NCBI GenBank assembly: GCA_943735955.1
Contig: OX030964.1
Coordinates: 317,501-381,500, forward strand
Reading direction: 5' to 3'
Length of the DNA: 64,000 nt
Source of the DNA: Piscicola geometra
Taxonomy: Eukaryota; Annelida; Clitellata; Hirudinida; Piscicolidae
The first letter of the stretch is position 1. Every line of letters begins with the position of its first letter. The position numbers were made by a program, and so were the translations under genes. The notes beneath the pieces were generated by a model. It saw only the letters and a list, made by a program, of their open reading frames with translations, was not told where the DNA came from and made no database searches. This document shows, in pieces, positions 1 to 10,800 of the stretch.

Positions 1-1
1 T

Positions 2-166
2 AAAACTAAAAACATTGAGAATAACAATAAAAAACATAATAATAGTAATAATAATAAGAATAATAATAATGATAGCGAGCAATCATCATCAAAACTGGAC
101 TTGGACTACTTGGCTGAAGGGACGCAGGGCTTCACAGGCGCAGACCTGGAGAACCTCTGCAAGCAG
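2..166 (+). CDS. AAA ATPase, internal exon (5' partial)
   Basis: The frame beginning at base 2 is open to a splice donor (AAG CAG followed by gtaaag at 167). The first half encodes an Asn/Lys/Ser-rich low-complexity linker. The second half encodes LDYLAEGTQGFTGADLENLCKQ in two parts (LDYLAEG then TQGFTGADLENLCKQ). The TGADLENLC signature is the sensor-2/lid segment of AAA ATPases of the CDC48/VCP/AFG2 group, where the G-A-D-L motif follows the second nucleotide-binding core. Such proteins are hexameric unfoldases. Together with the exon at 1063-1152 this gives the C-terminal end of the protein. The upstream part lies outside the window. It resembles the AFG2B (SPATA5L1) type more than NVL, but this is judged from memory of the family and is not certain. 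Confidence 0.72.
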
Positions 167-197
167 GTAAAGCTTCAATTACTTGCTCATTTGAATA

Positions 198-769
198 GAT
201 CAGTTTGTTTGTTATGAATCAATAAGTCTTGTGTCTGATGTATCAGTATAGATCAGTTTGTTTGTTATGAATCAATAAGTCTTGTGTCTGATGTATCAGT
301 ATAGATCAGTTTGTTTGTTATGAATCAATAAGTCTTGTATCTGATGTATCAGTATAAATCATTTTGTTTGTTATGAATCAATAAGTCTTGTATCTGATGT
401 ATCAGTATAAATCATTTTGTTTGTTATGAATCAATAAGTCTTGTATCTGATGTATCAGTATAGATCAGTTTGTTTGTTATGAATCAATAAGTCTTGTGTC
501 TGATGTATCAGTATAGATCAGTTTGTTTGTTATGAATCAATAAGTCTTGTGTCTGATGTATCAGTATAGATCAGTTTGTTTGTTATGAATCAATAAGTCT
601 TGTATCTGATGTATCAGTATAAATCATTTTGTTTGTTATGAATCAATAAGTCTTGTATCTGATGTATCAGCATAGATCAGTTTGTTTGTTATGAATCAAT
701 AAGTCTTGTGTCTGATGTATCAGTATAAATCAGTTTGTTTGTTATGAATCAATAAGTCTTGTGTCTGAA
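198..769. repeat. 53-bp tandem repeat in the intron of the AAA gene
   Basis: About 10.8 copies of a 53-bp unit begin at GATCAGTTTGTTTGTTATGA. Copies differ at few sites: GATCAG versus AATCAT near the start, and GTGTC versus GTATC in the middle. Copies 1-4 (from 198) carry the same series of variants as copies 6-9 (from 463), so a block of five units (265 bp) was duplicated. Confidence 0.95.
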
Positions 770-1062
770 TTATCGATATGAAACGATTTGATATTTGTGT
801 CTTGGGATTTAAATCATTTAAAAAATCTTCGTGTCTCAAAGTTGTATAAATAGGGTATTTAAAAAAAATATATATTTTGACTTTATTAATGTGCATTTTT
901 TTATTTGCAAATTAATTTTTTGAATCTTTATTTATTGACGACGTTATTTATTTGAAAAGCTTGAGAAATGTTCAGGTGTATATAATAAAATCATCTAACT
1001 AAATAAATCTCTTTTTCTCAAATTCTCGCACTAACTACACCCTCATTCAATGCATCATACAG

Positions 1063-1152
1063 GCCTACATGGACAGTCTAAGGAGAGGAGAAGTGCTGTC
1101 GATGAGTCATTTCGTCCAAGTCCTTTCCAGGATGAGACCATCATCATCATAA
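1063..1152 (+). CDS. AAA ATPase, terminal exon
   Basis: A splice acceptor (catacag, AG at 1061-1062) is followed by an open frame in phase 0, matching the phase-0 donor at 166. It encodes AYMDSLRRGEVLSMSHF then VQVLSRMRPSSSS and a TAA stop at 1150-1152. AAA ATPases of the CDC48/AFG2 type end in exactly this way: an Ala-rich helix after NLC, a variable loop, then an H-F-x-x-x-L segment and a short tail. The loop seems a few residues shorter than in relatives I remember. The downstream (ATC/CAG)n trinucleotide run at 1140-1185 provides the last Ser codons. The intron (167-1062) is about 0.9 kb and mostly tandem repeat. Confidence 0.68.
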   Translation, partial: AYMDSLRRGEVLSMSHFVQVLSRMRPSSS

Positions 1153-1396
1153 CCATTATCAGCAGCAGCATCATCATCATGATCGCAGAAAGAAGGAGAG
1201 TTCGCAGCGAAAAGTTGATGGACGACGAGGAAGAGAGGAAAATTACTAGAATTTTGGATGGATTGCGAGTGTTTGTCTGGTGAAAGATGATGGGAGCAGG
1301 GTGAGTTATGTGCCACACACAACAAATCCATCACTTCGTCTGCACTTCATCTGGGTTCACGCCACCTCACAAACAATTTGATTTTTTTTTTTAATT
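1153..1396. other. 3' flank of the AAA gene, no gene seen
   Basis: After the stop codon come trinucleotide runs (CAG/CAT) and unique sequence up to the hAT end at 1397. I see no AATAAA before the transposon, so the polyadenylation site may be non-canonical or was displaced by the insertion. Confidence 0.5.
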
Positions 1397-1579
1397 TAGA
1401 GCTGTTCCACGATTAAACATTTCAATCGCCGTTAATCGTTGGATTTAAAAATGAAATTGTGCGTTAATCGTATTTTAACGCAATGTTTTCAGAACATTTG
1501 ACTTTATTACAAAATAGTATTAAACAATTTTTCTCACAAATTTAATATAAATTTTATTAGAATTCTTATAGAAAAAGTT

Positions 1580-1645
1580 TCAATCAATCAATCAATCACT
1601 AATGATTTGTATAGCGCCCTTTACTAAGTGAACAAAGGCGCTCTT
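1580..1645 (-). mobile_element. LINE 3' tail inserted in hAT copy A
   Basis: The (CAAT)n run followed by CACTAATGATTTGTATAGCG and CCCTTTACTAAGTGAACAAA is the reverse complement of the 3' end of the LINE at 19632-20727 (agtaaagggcgctataaaaa then attgattg tail). It is an extremely 5'-truncated insertion on the minus strand. Confidence 0.8.
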
Positions 1646-1949
1646 CAAATAAATTTGTTAAATAAAACGGTTTTTAGACCATTACCAATATATGTATATA
1701 TATAAATTAAAATATATATATAAACACACAATCAACCTCAATAATCCAACCTCACCCACCCCACCGTGACAATCACCGCAAAAAAATCACTATCACCATA
1801 AATAAAAAATTCTTTCATCACCACAATACCAACACTCATACCACAGTAATCAAAATGTTAAAGAAAAAAATCCATAAATGATAATAAATGCAATTGTCAC
1901 ACATCATTTTTGAGCCAATTACTCAAGCAAATAAGTTTTTCAACATTGG

Positions 1950-2230
1950 TTGCATCTTACGAGACTCTTTTCTTGCTAACTATGTGTCCTGACAAGCTGA
2001 ATAGACGTTCACATGGAACTGTACTTGCAGGAGATGACAAGTACTTTCTTGCCAGTTTCGCAGGAGCCGGATATGTCCCTTCGTGTTGTTTCTACCAAAC
2101 AAGAGGACAACTCTCAAAGCCTACCTCAGATTCCGTTCTATAACGTTTAATGATTGACTTAGTAATCATTGAGGTATCTTCATCTTCAGAATCTGAAGTT
2201 ACATATGTTTGTAGCCTTTTGTTTAGTAAA
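1950..2230 (-). pseudogene. hAT transposase C-terminal dimerisation region
   Basis: Translation of the minus strand gives a hAT C-terminal dimerisation domain. It reads ITKSIIKRYRTESEVGFESC, then a Trp-containing segment with a TAG stop (VW*KQHE), then YPAPAKLARKYLSSPAST, then VPCERLFSLSGHIVSKKR. The P-C-E-R-L-F-S-x-x-G-x-I motif and the preceding ALAKLARKYLS helix are diagnostic for this family (PF05699). The in-frame stop and the missing upstream domains make it non-functional. Because A retains the full CERLFSLSGHIVSKKR motif, it is the best-preserved copy of this domain in the window. Confidence 0.82.
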
Positions 2231-2774
2231 TGCTGTATAGTTTATGAGGGTTTTTTCAAATCTTTTCTTTTTTTTAAACATTTTACAATTTTAAATCGGG
2301 GGTCTAATGATGTGGCAATTCTTGACCATTGGATATTTTGATTATTTATTCTCTGTTCCAATTCGGAAAGAAATGTTGTGTGAAACGACTGACATAAGCT
2401 GGATCATCTTCTGGAGTGCATAGTTCTTGTGTAAGTGACAAATTGCAAGTAACACTAATGAATATTTCAAGTCTTTTTCACCCCCTAGAAGTTATGCTGC
2501 AAATCTTCAAGAAATTATAAGTTTTTTTGATGAAATGCAATTTTTCCAATTTGTTTGTTGACAGTAAATTATTAGTGTTTGTGTTCAGTTGCTGACAATG
2601 TAACCAAAAAGCCAAAAAAAACAGTTTAATTTAGATGAGTTTAAATTCATAAAAATTGTTTAATGCTTTACTTTTTTGAATGCGTTAAAATAATTAACGG
2701 CGTTAACAATTTTAACGGTCGTTAATTAATTAACGCGTCAGTCGAAAGTAAACGTAGATTAAAGCAAAGCTCTA

Positions 2775-3009
2775 ATTCAATTGTTTCTCACTTTGGCACT
2801 TTTGAGTTGAGGACTTTGAGATGGGAGGCTTGCTCTGTGCCTCCTTTTACGTAATAGAAGTCTGCCATAAAACAGACTCTCGAATGTTACGGCTTGCTTC
2901 AGTTTCAACGTCAGTTTAACAAGCATCAACTATTTATAAACTCTTAGACAATTAAAGTGCTTGAAGTATTGGGTGGGCAATTGATACTTTACTCCGATAT
3001 TTGCATTAG
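2775..3009. other. Intergenic or intronic, nothing identified
   Basis: Unique AT-rich sequence between the hAT element and the next exon-like stretch. An AG at 3008-3009 could be a splice acceptor for the exon that follows. Confidence 0.4.
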
Positions 3010-3771
3010 GAACAAACTGTCAACTCCATTTTATCAATACCTCCATTTCTCCTTCGAATGCCGTCGATCCACACGTTCATCGAGTGCCAGGACACAGACC
3101 TGTGTCGCAGTCGCTTGTTCGAGTCCTGTCTTCTGCCCCTCCCCTCCACACTGAGGCTCTCCTGGAACGACAATGAAGTGTTCTTTTCGTTGGGAAGGTT
3201 TCCAAAGGAAGCACTGCATTCACTTCTTGCCAACTCTCCTCTCCACCACATCTCCCTTACTAGCAACCACTCAGCTAGCAACCACCCAGACGACGTTTCA
3301 GCCACTCGCCACATGACCACCAGTAGTGGTAGTGGTGGTGGTGGGAGTGGTAGTGGTGGTGGTGGTGGTAGTGGTGGTGGTAGTAGTATTAGTGGTGGTA
3401 GTGGTGGTGGTAGTGGTAGTGGTGGTGGTGATGGTGGTAGTGGTAGTGGTGGTGGTAGTAGTATTAGTGGTGGTAGTGGTGGTGGTAGTGGTAGTGGTGG
3501 TGGTGATGGTGGTAGTGGTAGTGGTAGTGGTGGTGGTGATGGTGGTAGTGGTAGTATTAGTGGTGGTAGTGGTGGTGGTGGTGGTAGTAGTAGTGGTAGT
3601 AGTGGTTGTGGCAGTGGTGGTGGTGGTAGTGGTAGTGGTGGAGGTTGCTTCAGAGTCATGGATACTCGTGATGCTTCTAATGGCGATGATGGCATTCTTT
3701 CGGAGGGGGCAGTTGAGTTGACCTTGAACTATTTGAGGTCTTTTGCACTTCTATTTTGTTTCATGACATAA
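3010..3771 (+). CDS. Unidentified exon with Gly/Ser repeat
   Basis: An open frame runs from a possible acceptor (tttgcattag) to a TAA at 3769-3771. The first 100 codons look like real protein: EQTVNSILSIPPFLLRMPSI, then a stretch with FIECQDTDLCRSRLFESC and LRLSWNDNEVFFSLGRF. The reading then enters a Gly/Ser-rich region encoded by a GGT/AGT microsatellite (about residues 105-212 counted from 3010) and leaves it with GCFRVMDTRDASNGDDG and a hydrophobic tail. The minus strand is also open across the repeat but gives Pro/Leu repeats. The plus-strand composition is the more protein-like. I do not recognise the family. It may be a terminal exon or a decayed one. Confidence 0.35.
   Translation, partial: EQTVNSILSIPPFLLRMPSIHTFIECQDTDLCRSRLFESCLLPLPSTLRLSWNDNEVFFSLGRFPKEALHSLLANSPLHHISLTSNHSASNHPDDVSATRHMTTSSGSGGGGSGSGGGGGSGGGSSISGGSGGGSGSGGGDGGSGSGGGSSISGGSGGGSGSGGGDGGSGSGSGGGDGGSGSISGGSGGGGGSSSGSSGCGSGGGGSGSGGGCFRVMDTRDASNGDDGILSEGAVELTLNYLRSFALLFCFMT
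3325..3645. repeat. GGT/AGT trinucleotide microsatellite
   Basis: About 105 trinucleotides of GGT and AGT with rare GAT and ATT. In the plus frame of the surrounding open frame they encode Gly and Ser. Length is a multiple of three, so the frame survives. Confidence 0.95.
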
Positions 3772-3782
3772 ACCATTAATTA

Positions 3783-4605
3783 TTCATTCATTCATCCATC
3801 TATTCATCTATCTATTCATCCATCTATTCATACATCTATTCATCCATCTATTCATCCATCTATTCATCCATCTATTCATCCATCTATTCATCCATCTAGT
3901 CATCCATCTATTCATCCATCTATTCATCCATCTATTCATCCATCTATTCATCCATCTATTCATCCATCTATTCATCCATCTATTCATCCATCTATTCATC
4001 CATCTATTCATCCATCTATTCATCCATCTATTCATCCATCTATTCATCCATCTATTCATCCATCTATTCATCCATCTATTCATCCATCTATTCATCCATC
4101 TATTCATCCATCTATTCATCCATCTATTCATCCATCTATTCATCCATCTATTCATCCATCTATTCATCCATCTATTCATCCATCTACTCATCCATCTACT
4201 CATCCATCTATTCATCCATCTATTCATCCATCTATTCATCCATCTATTCATCCATCTATTCATCCATCTACTCATCCATCTATTCATCCATCTATTCATC
4301 CATCTATTCATCCATCTATTCATCCATCTATTCATCCATCTATTCATCCATCTATTCATCCATCTATTCATCCATCTATTCATCCATCTATTCATCCATC
4401 TATTCATCCATCTATTCATCCATCTATTCATCCATCTATTCATCCATCTACTCATCCATCTATTCATCCATCTATTCATCCATCTATTCATCCATCTATT
4501 CATCCATCTATTCATCCATCTATTCATCCATCTATTCATCCATCTATTCATCCATCTATTCATCCATCTATTCATCCATCTACTCATCCATCTATTCATC
4601 CATCT
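3783..4605. repeat. 12-bp (CATCTATTCATC) array
   Basis: About 68 near-perfect copies of a 12-bp unit that is itself built of ATCC/ATCT/ATTC tetranucleotides. Variants (CTACTC, CTAGTC) are rare. The minus strand has no stop, so it appears as a long Met-Asn-Arg-Trp frame. That frame has no support as a gene. Confidence 0.96.
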
Positions 4606-4729
4606 ATTTGTTTATTCCCTCCTAAATTCATCTTTTTTTTTTATTCATTCATCTATTAAATAATTTGTTATAAATCCAGTCCATTTTTAAATTATGCATT
4701 TATTTTTCAAACTCTCTCGGGGTTGTAAG

Positions 4730-4840
4730 GTTTGGAGAAAGGCAAATCTTCAAGGAGATGCTGTGGAAGATGGCGGAAGAGGGAGACAACATCGGGGCAG
4801 ACGAGTACTCCAACGAAGGTCCCATCCATTTCTTCCTTGG
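4730..4840 (+). CDS. Unidentified exon-like stretch before the 34-bp array
   Basis: The segment between the AT-rich spacer and the array is GC-richer and reads FGERQIFKEMLWKMAEEG then DNIGADEYSNEGPIHFFLG in one frame. A possible acceptor is gttgtaag (AG at 4728-4729) and a weak donor is gaag|gtccca near 4820. The composition is that of a globular protein. I do not recognise the family. It could belong to the same gene as the exon at 3010, but phase and linkage cannot be shown. The frame continues into the array only because the array has no stops. Confidence 0.3.
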
Positions 4841-4841
4841 A

Positions 4842-7800
4842 CCATTCCTCTGTCATCCTTCAATCATTCATCTCTCCATTCCTTTGTCATCCTTCAATCA
4901 TTCATCTCTCCATTCCTCTGTCATCCTTCAATCATTCATCTCTCCATTCCTCTGTCATCCTTCAATCATTCATCTCTCCATTCCTTTGTCATCCTTCAAT
5001 CATTCATCTCTCCATTCCTCTGTCATCCTTCAATCATTCATCTCTCCATTCCTTTGTCATCCTTCAATCATTCATCTCTCCATTCCTCTGTCATCCTTCA
5101 ATCATTCATCTCTCCATTCCTCTGTCATCCTTCAATCATTCATCTCTCCATTCCTCTGTCATCCTTCAATCATTCATCTCTCCATTCCTCTGTCATCCTT
5201 CAATCATTCATTTCTCCATTCCTCTGTCATCCTTCAATCATTCATCTCTCCATTCCTCTGTCATCCTTCAATCATTCATCTCTCCATTCCTTTGTCATCC
5301 TTCAATCATTCATCTCTCCATTCCTCTGTCATCCTTCAATCATTCATCTCTTCATTCCTCTGTCATCCTTCAATCATTCATCTCTCCATTCCTCTGTCAT
5401 CCTTCAATCATTCATCTCTCCATTCCTCTGTCATCCTTCAATCATTCATCTCTCCATTCCTCTGTCATCCTTCAATCATTCATCTCTCCATTCCTCTGTC
5501 ATCCTTCAATCATTCATCTCTCCATTCCTCTGTCATCCTTCAATCATTCATCTCTTCATTCCTCTGTCATCCTTCAATCATTCATCTCTCCATTCCTCTG
5601 TCATCCTTCAATCATTCATCTCTCCATTCCTCTGTCATCCTTCAATCATTCATCTCTCCATTCCTTTGTCATCCTTCAATCATTCATCTCTCCATTCCTC
5701 TGTCATCCTTCAATCATTCATCTCTCCATTCCTTTGTCATCCTTCAATCATTCATCTCTTCATTCCTCTGTCATCCTTCAATCATTCATCTCTCCATTCC
5801 TCTGTCATCCTTCAATCATTCATCTCTCCATTCCTCTGTCATCCTTCAATCATTCATCTCTCCATTCCTCTGTCATCCTTCAATCATTCATCTCTCCATT
5901 CCTCTGTCATCCTTCAATCATTCATCTCTCCATTCCTCTGTCATCCTTCAATCATTCATCTCTCCATTCCTCTGTCATCCTTCAATCATTCATCTCTCCA
6001 TTCCTCTGTCATCCTTCAATCATTCATCTCTCCATTCCTCTGTCATCCTTCAATCATTCATCTCTCCATTCCTCTGTCATCCTTCAATCATTCATCTCTC
6101 CATTCCTCTGTCATCCTTCAATCATTCATCTCTCCATTCCTCTGTCATCCTTCAATCATTCATCTCTCCATTCCTCTGTCATCCTTCAATCATTCATCTC
6201 TCCATTCCTCTGTCATCCTTCAATCATTCATCTCTCCATTCCTCTGTCATCCTTCAATCATTCATCTCTCCATTCCTCTGTCATCCTTCAATCATTCATC
6301 TCTCCATTCCTCTGTCATCCTTCAATCATTCATCTCTCCATTCCTCTGTCATCCTTCAATCATTCATCTCTCCATTCCTCTGTCATCCTTCAATCATTCA
6401 TCTCTCCATTCCTTTGTCATCCTTCAATCATTCATCTCTCCATTCCTCTGTCATCCTTCAATCATTCATCTCTCCATTCCTCTGTCATCCTTCAATCATT
6501 CATCTCTCCATTCCTCTGTCATCCTTCAATCATTCATCTCTTCATTCCTCTGTCATCCTTCAATCATTCATCTCTCCATTCCTTTGTCATCCTTCAATCA
6601 TTCATCTCTCCATTCCTCTGTCATCCTTCAATCATTCATCTCTCCATTCCTCTGTCATCCTTCAATCATTCATCTCTCCATTCCTCTGTCATCCTTCAAT
6701 CATTCATCTCTCCATTCCTCTGTCATCCTTCAATCATTCATCTCTTCATTCCTCTGTCATCCTTCAATCATTCATCTCTCCATTCCTCTGTCATCCTTCA
6801 ATCATTCATCTCTCCATTCCTCTGTCATCCTTCAATCATTCATCTCTCCATTCCTCTGTCATCCTTCAATCATTCATCTCTCCATTCTTTTTCATCCTTC
6901 AATCATTCATCTCTTCATTCCTCTGTCATCCTTCAATCATTCATCTCTCCATTCCTCTGTCATCCTTCAATCATTCATCTCTTCATTCCTCTGTCATCCT
7001 TCAATCATTCATCTCTCCATTCCTCTGTCATCCTTCAATCATTCATCTCTCCATTCCTCTGTCATCCTTCAATCATTCATCTCTCCATTCCTTTGTCATC
7101 CTTCAATCATTCATCTCTTCATTCCTCTGTCATCCTTCAATCATTCATCTCTCCATTCCTCTGTCATCCTTCAATCATTCATCTCTCCATTCCTCTGTCA
7201 TCCTTCAATCATTCATCTCTCCATTCCTCTGTCATCCTTCAATCATTCATCTCTCCATTCCTCTGTCATCCTTCAATCATTCATCTCTCCATTCCTCTGT
7301 CATCCTTCAATCATTCATCTCTCCATTCCTCTGTCATCCTTCAATCATTCATCTCTTCATTCCTCTGTCATCCTTCAATCATTCATCTCTCCATTCCTTT
7401 GTCATCCTTCAATCATTCATCTCTCCATTCCTCTGTCATCCTTCAATCATTCATCTCTCCATTTTTCTGTCATCCTTCAATCATTCATCTCTCCATTCCT
7501 CTGTCATCCTTCAATCATTCATCTCTCCATTCCTCTGTCATCCTTCAATCATTCATCTCTCCATTCCTCTGTCATCCTTCAATCATTCATCTCTCCATTC
7601 CTTTGTCATCCTTCAATCATTCATCTCTCCATTCCTTTGTCATCCTTCAATCATTCATCTCTCCATTCCTCTGTCATCCTTCAATCATTCATCTCTCCAT
7701 TCCTCTGTCATCCTTCAATCATTCATCTCTTCATTCCTCTGTCATCCTTCAATCATTCATCTCTCCATTCCTCTGTCATCCTTCAATCATTCATCTCTCC

Positions 7801-10800
7801 ATTCCTCTGTCATCCTTCAATCATTCATCTCTTCATTCCTCTGTCATCCTTCAATCATTCATCTCTCCATTCCTCTGTCATCCTTCAATCATTCATCTCT
7901 CCATTCCTCTGTCATCCTTCAATCATTCATCTCTCCATTCCTCTGTCATCCTTCAATCATTCATCTCTCCATTCCTCTGTCATCCTTCAATCATTCATCT
8001 CTCCATTCCTCTGTCATCCTTCAATCATTCATCTCTTCATTCCTCTGTCATCCTTCAATCATTCATCTCTCCATTCCTCTGTCATCCTTCAATCATTCAT
8101 CTCTCCATTCCTCTGTCATCCTTCAATCATTCATCTCTCCATTCCTCTGTCATCCTTCAATCATTCATCTCTCCATTCCTCTGTCATCCTTCAATCATTC
8201 ATCTCTCCATTCCTCTGTCATCCTTCAATCATTCATCTCTCCATTCCTTTGTCATCCTTCAATCATTCATCTCTTCACTCCTCTGTCATCCTTCAATCAT
8301 TCATCTCTCCATTCCTCTGTCATCCTTCAATCATTCATCTCTTCATTCCTCTGTCATCCTTCAATCATTCATCTCTCCATTCCTCTGTCATCCTTCAATC
8401 ATTCATCTCTCCATTCCTCTGTCATCCTTCAATCATTCATCTCTCCATTCCTTTGTCATCCTTCAATCATTCATCTCTCCATTCCTCTGTCATCCTTCAA
8501 TCATTCATCTCTCCATTCCTTTGTCATCCTTCAATCATTCATCTCTCCATTCCTCTGTCATCCTTCAATCATTCATCTCTCCATTCCTCTGTCATCCTTC
8601 AATCATTCATCTCTCCATTCCTCTGTCATCCTTCAATCATTCATCTCTTCATTCCTCTGTCATCCTTCAATCATTCATCTCTCCATTCCTCTGTCATCCT
8701 TCAATCATTCATCTCTCCATTCCTCTGTCATCCTTCAATCATTAATCTCTCCATTCCTCTGTCATCCTTCAATCATTCATCTCTCCATTCCTTTGTCATC
8801 CTTCAATCATTCATCTCTTCATTCCTCTGTCATCCTTCAATCATTCATCTCTCCATTCCTCTGTCATCCTTCAATCATTCATCTCTTCATTCCTCTGTCA
8901 TCCTTCAATCATTCATCTCTCCATTCCTTTGTCATCCTTCAATCATTCATCTCTCCATTCCTCTGTCATCCTTCAATCATTCATCTCTCCATTCCTCTGT
9001 CATCCTTCAATCATTCATCTCTCCATTCCTCTGTCATCCTTCAATCATTCATCTCTCCATTCCTCTGTCATCCTTCAATCATTCATCTCTCCATTCCTCT
9101 GTCATCCTTCAATCATTCATCTCTCCATTCCTCTGTCATCCTTCAATCATTCATCTCTCCATTCCTCTGTCATCCTTCAATCATTCATCTCTCCATTCCT
9201 CTGTCATCCTTCAATCATTCATCTCTCCATTCCTCTGTCATCCTTCAATCATTCATCTCTCCATTCCTTTGTCATCCTTCAATCATTCATCTCTCCATTC
9301 CTCTGTCATCCTTCAATCATTCATCTCTCCATTCCTCTGTCATCCTTCAATCATTCATCTCTCCATTCCTCTGTCATCCTTCAATCATTCATCTCTTCAT
9401 TCCTCTGTCATCCTTCAATCATTCATCTCTCCATTCCTTTGTCATCCTTCAATCATTCATCTCTCCATTCCTCTGTCATCCTTCAATCATTCATCTCTCC
9501 ATTCCTCTGTCATCCTTCAATCATTCATCTCTCCATTCCTCTGTCATCCTTCAATCATTCATCTCTCCATTCCTCTGTCATCCTTCAATCATTCATCTCT
9601 TCATTCCTCTGTCATCCTTCAATCATTCATCTCTTCATTCCTCTGTCATCCTTCAATCATTCATCTCTCCATTCCTCTGTCATCCTTCAATCATTCATCT
9701 CTCCATTCCTCTGTCATCCTTCAATCATTCATCTCTCCATTCCTCTGTCATCCTTCAATCATTCATCTCTCCATTCCTTTTTCATCCTTCAATCATTCAT
9801 CTCTTCATTCCTCTGTCATCCTTCAATCATTCATCTCTCCATTCCTCTGTCATCCTTCAATCATTCATCTCTTCATTCCTCTGTCATCCTTCAATCATTC
9901 ATCTCTCCATTCCTCTGTCATCCTTCAATCATTCATCTCTCCATTCCTCTGTCATCCTTCAATCATTCATCTCTCCATTCCTTTGTCATCCTTCAATCAT
10001 TCATCTCTTCATTCCTCTGTCATCCTTCAATCATTCATCTCTCCATTCCTCTGTCATCCTTCAATCATTCATCTCTCCATTCCTCTGTCATCCTTCAATC
10101 ATTCATCTCTCCATTCCTCTGTCATCCTTCAATCATTCATCTCTCCATTCCTCTGTCATCCTTCAATCATTCATCTCTCCATTCCTCTGTCATCCTTCAA
10201 TCATTCATCTCTTCATTCCTCTGTCATCCTTCAATCATTCATCTCTCCATTCCTTTGTCATCCTTCAATCATTCATCTCTCCATTCCTCTGTCATCCTTC
10301 AATCATTCATCTCTCCATTTTTCTGTCATCCTTCAATCATTCATCTCTCCATTCCTCTGTCATCCTTCAATCATTCATCTCTCCATTCCTCTGTCATCCT
10401 TCAATCATTCATCTCTCCATTCCTCTGTCATCCTTCAATCATTCATCTCTCCATTCCTTTGTCATCCTTCAATCATTCATCTCTCCATTCCTTTGTCATC
10501 CTTCAATCATTCATCTCTCCATTCCTCTGTCATCCTTCAATCATTCATCTCTCCATTCCTCTGTCATCCTTCAATCATTCATCTCTTCATTCCTCTGTCA
10601 TCCTTCAATCATTCATCTCTCCATTCCTCTGTCATCCTTCAATCATTCATCTCTCCATTCCTCTGTCATCCTTCAATCATTCATCTCTTCATTCCTCTGT
10701 CATCCTTCAATCATTCATCTCTCCATTCCTCTGTCATCCTTCAATCATTCATCTCTCCATTCCTCTGTCATCCTTCAATCATTCATCTCTCCATTCCTCT

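Larger units (their letters stand above)
1397..2774 (-). mobile_element. hAT transposon copy A (TAGAGCT family)
   Basis: The element begins TAGAGCTGTTCCACGATT and ends in AAAGCTCTA, the inverted form of TAGAGCT. Flanking 8-mers are ttttaatt (1389-1396) and attcaatt (2775-2782), 6 of 8 identical, as expected for an old 8-bp hAT target duplication. Blocks rich in cgttaatcg lie inside both ends. On the minus strand it carries the C-terminal part of a hAT transposase (see 1950-2230). At 1.4 kb it lacks the N-terminal DNA-binding region and most of the catalytic core, so it is non-autonomous. It is interrupted by a LINE tail at 1580-1645. Related copies lie at 13277, 13344, 17721, 29308 and 36797. 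Confidence 0.85.

Noticed and set aside
1050..1283. A 77-codon plus-strand frame over the last AAA exon
   Set aside because: Out of phase with the spliced AAA reading frame, and it runs through trinucleotide repeats.
3326..3721. Poly-Val frame and a Pro/Leu-rich minus frame over the GGT/AGT repeat
   Set aside because: Shadows of a trinucleotide microsatellite. The plus frame with non-repetitive protein on both sides was preferred.
3808..4599. Met-Asn-Arg-Trp repeat protein on the minus strand
   Set aside because: Produced by the 12-bp repeat. No flanking protein sequence or signals.
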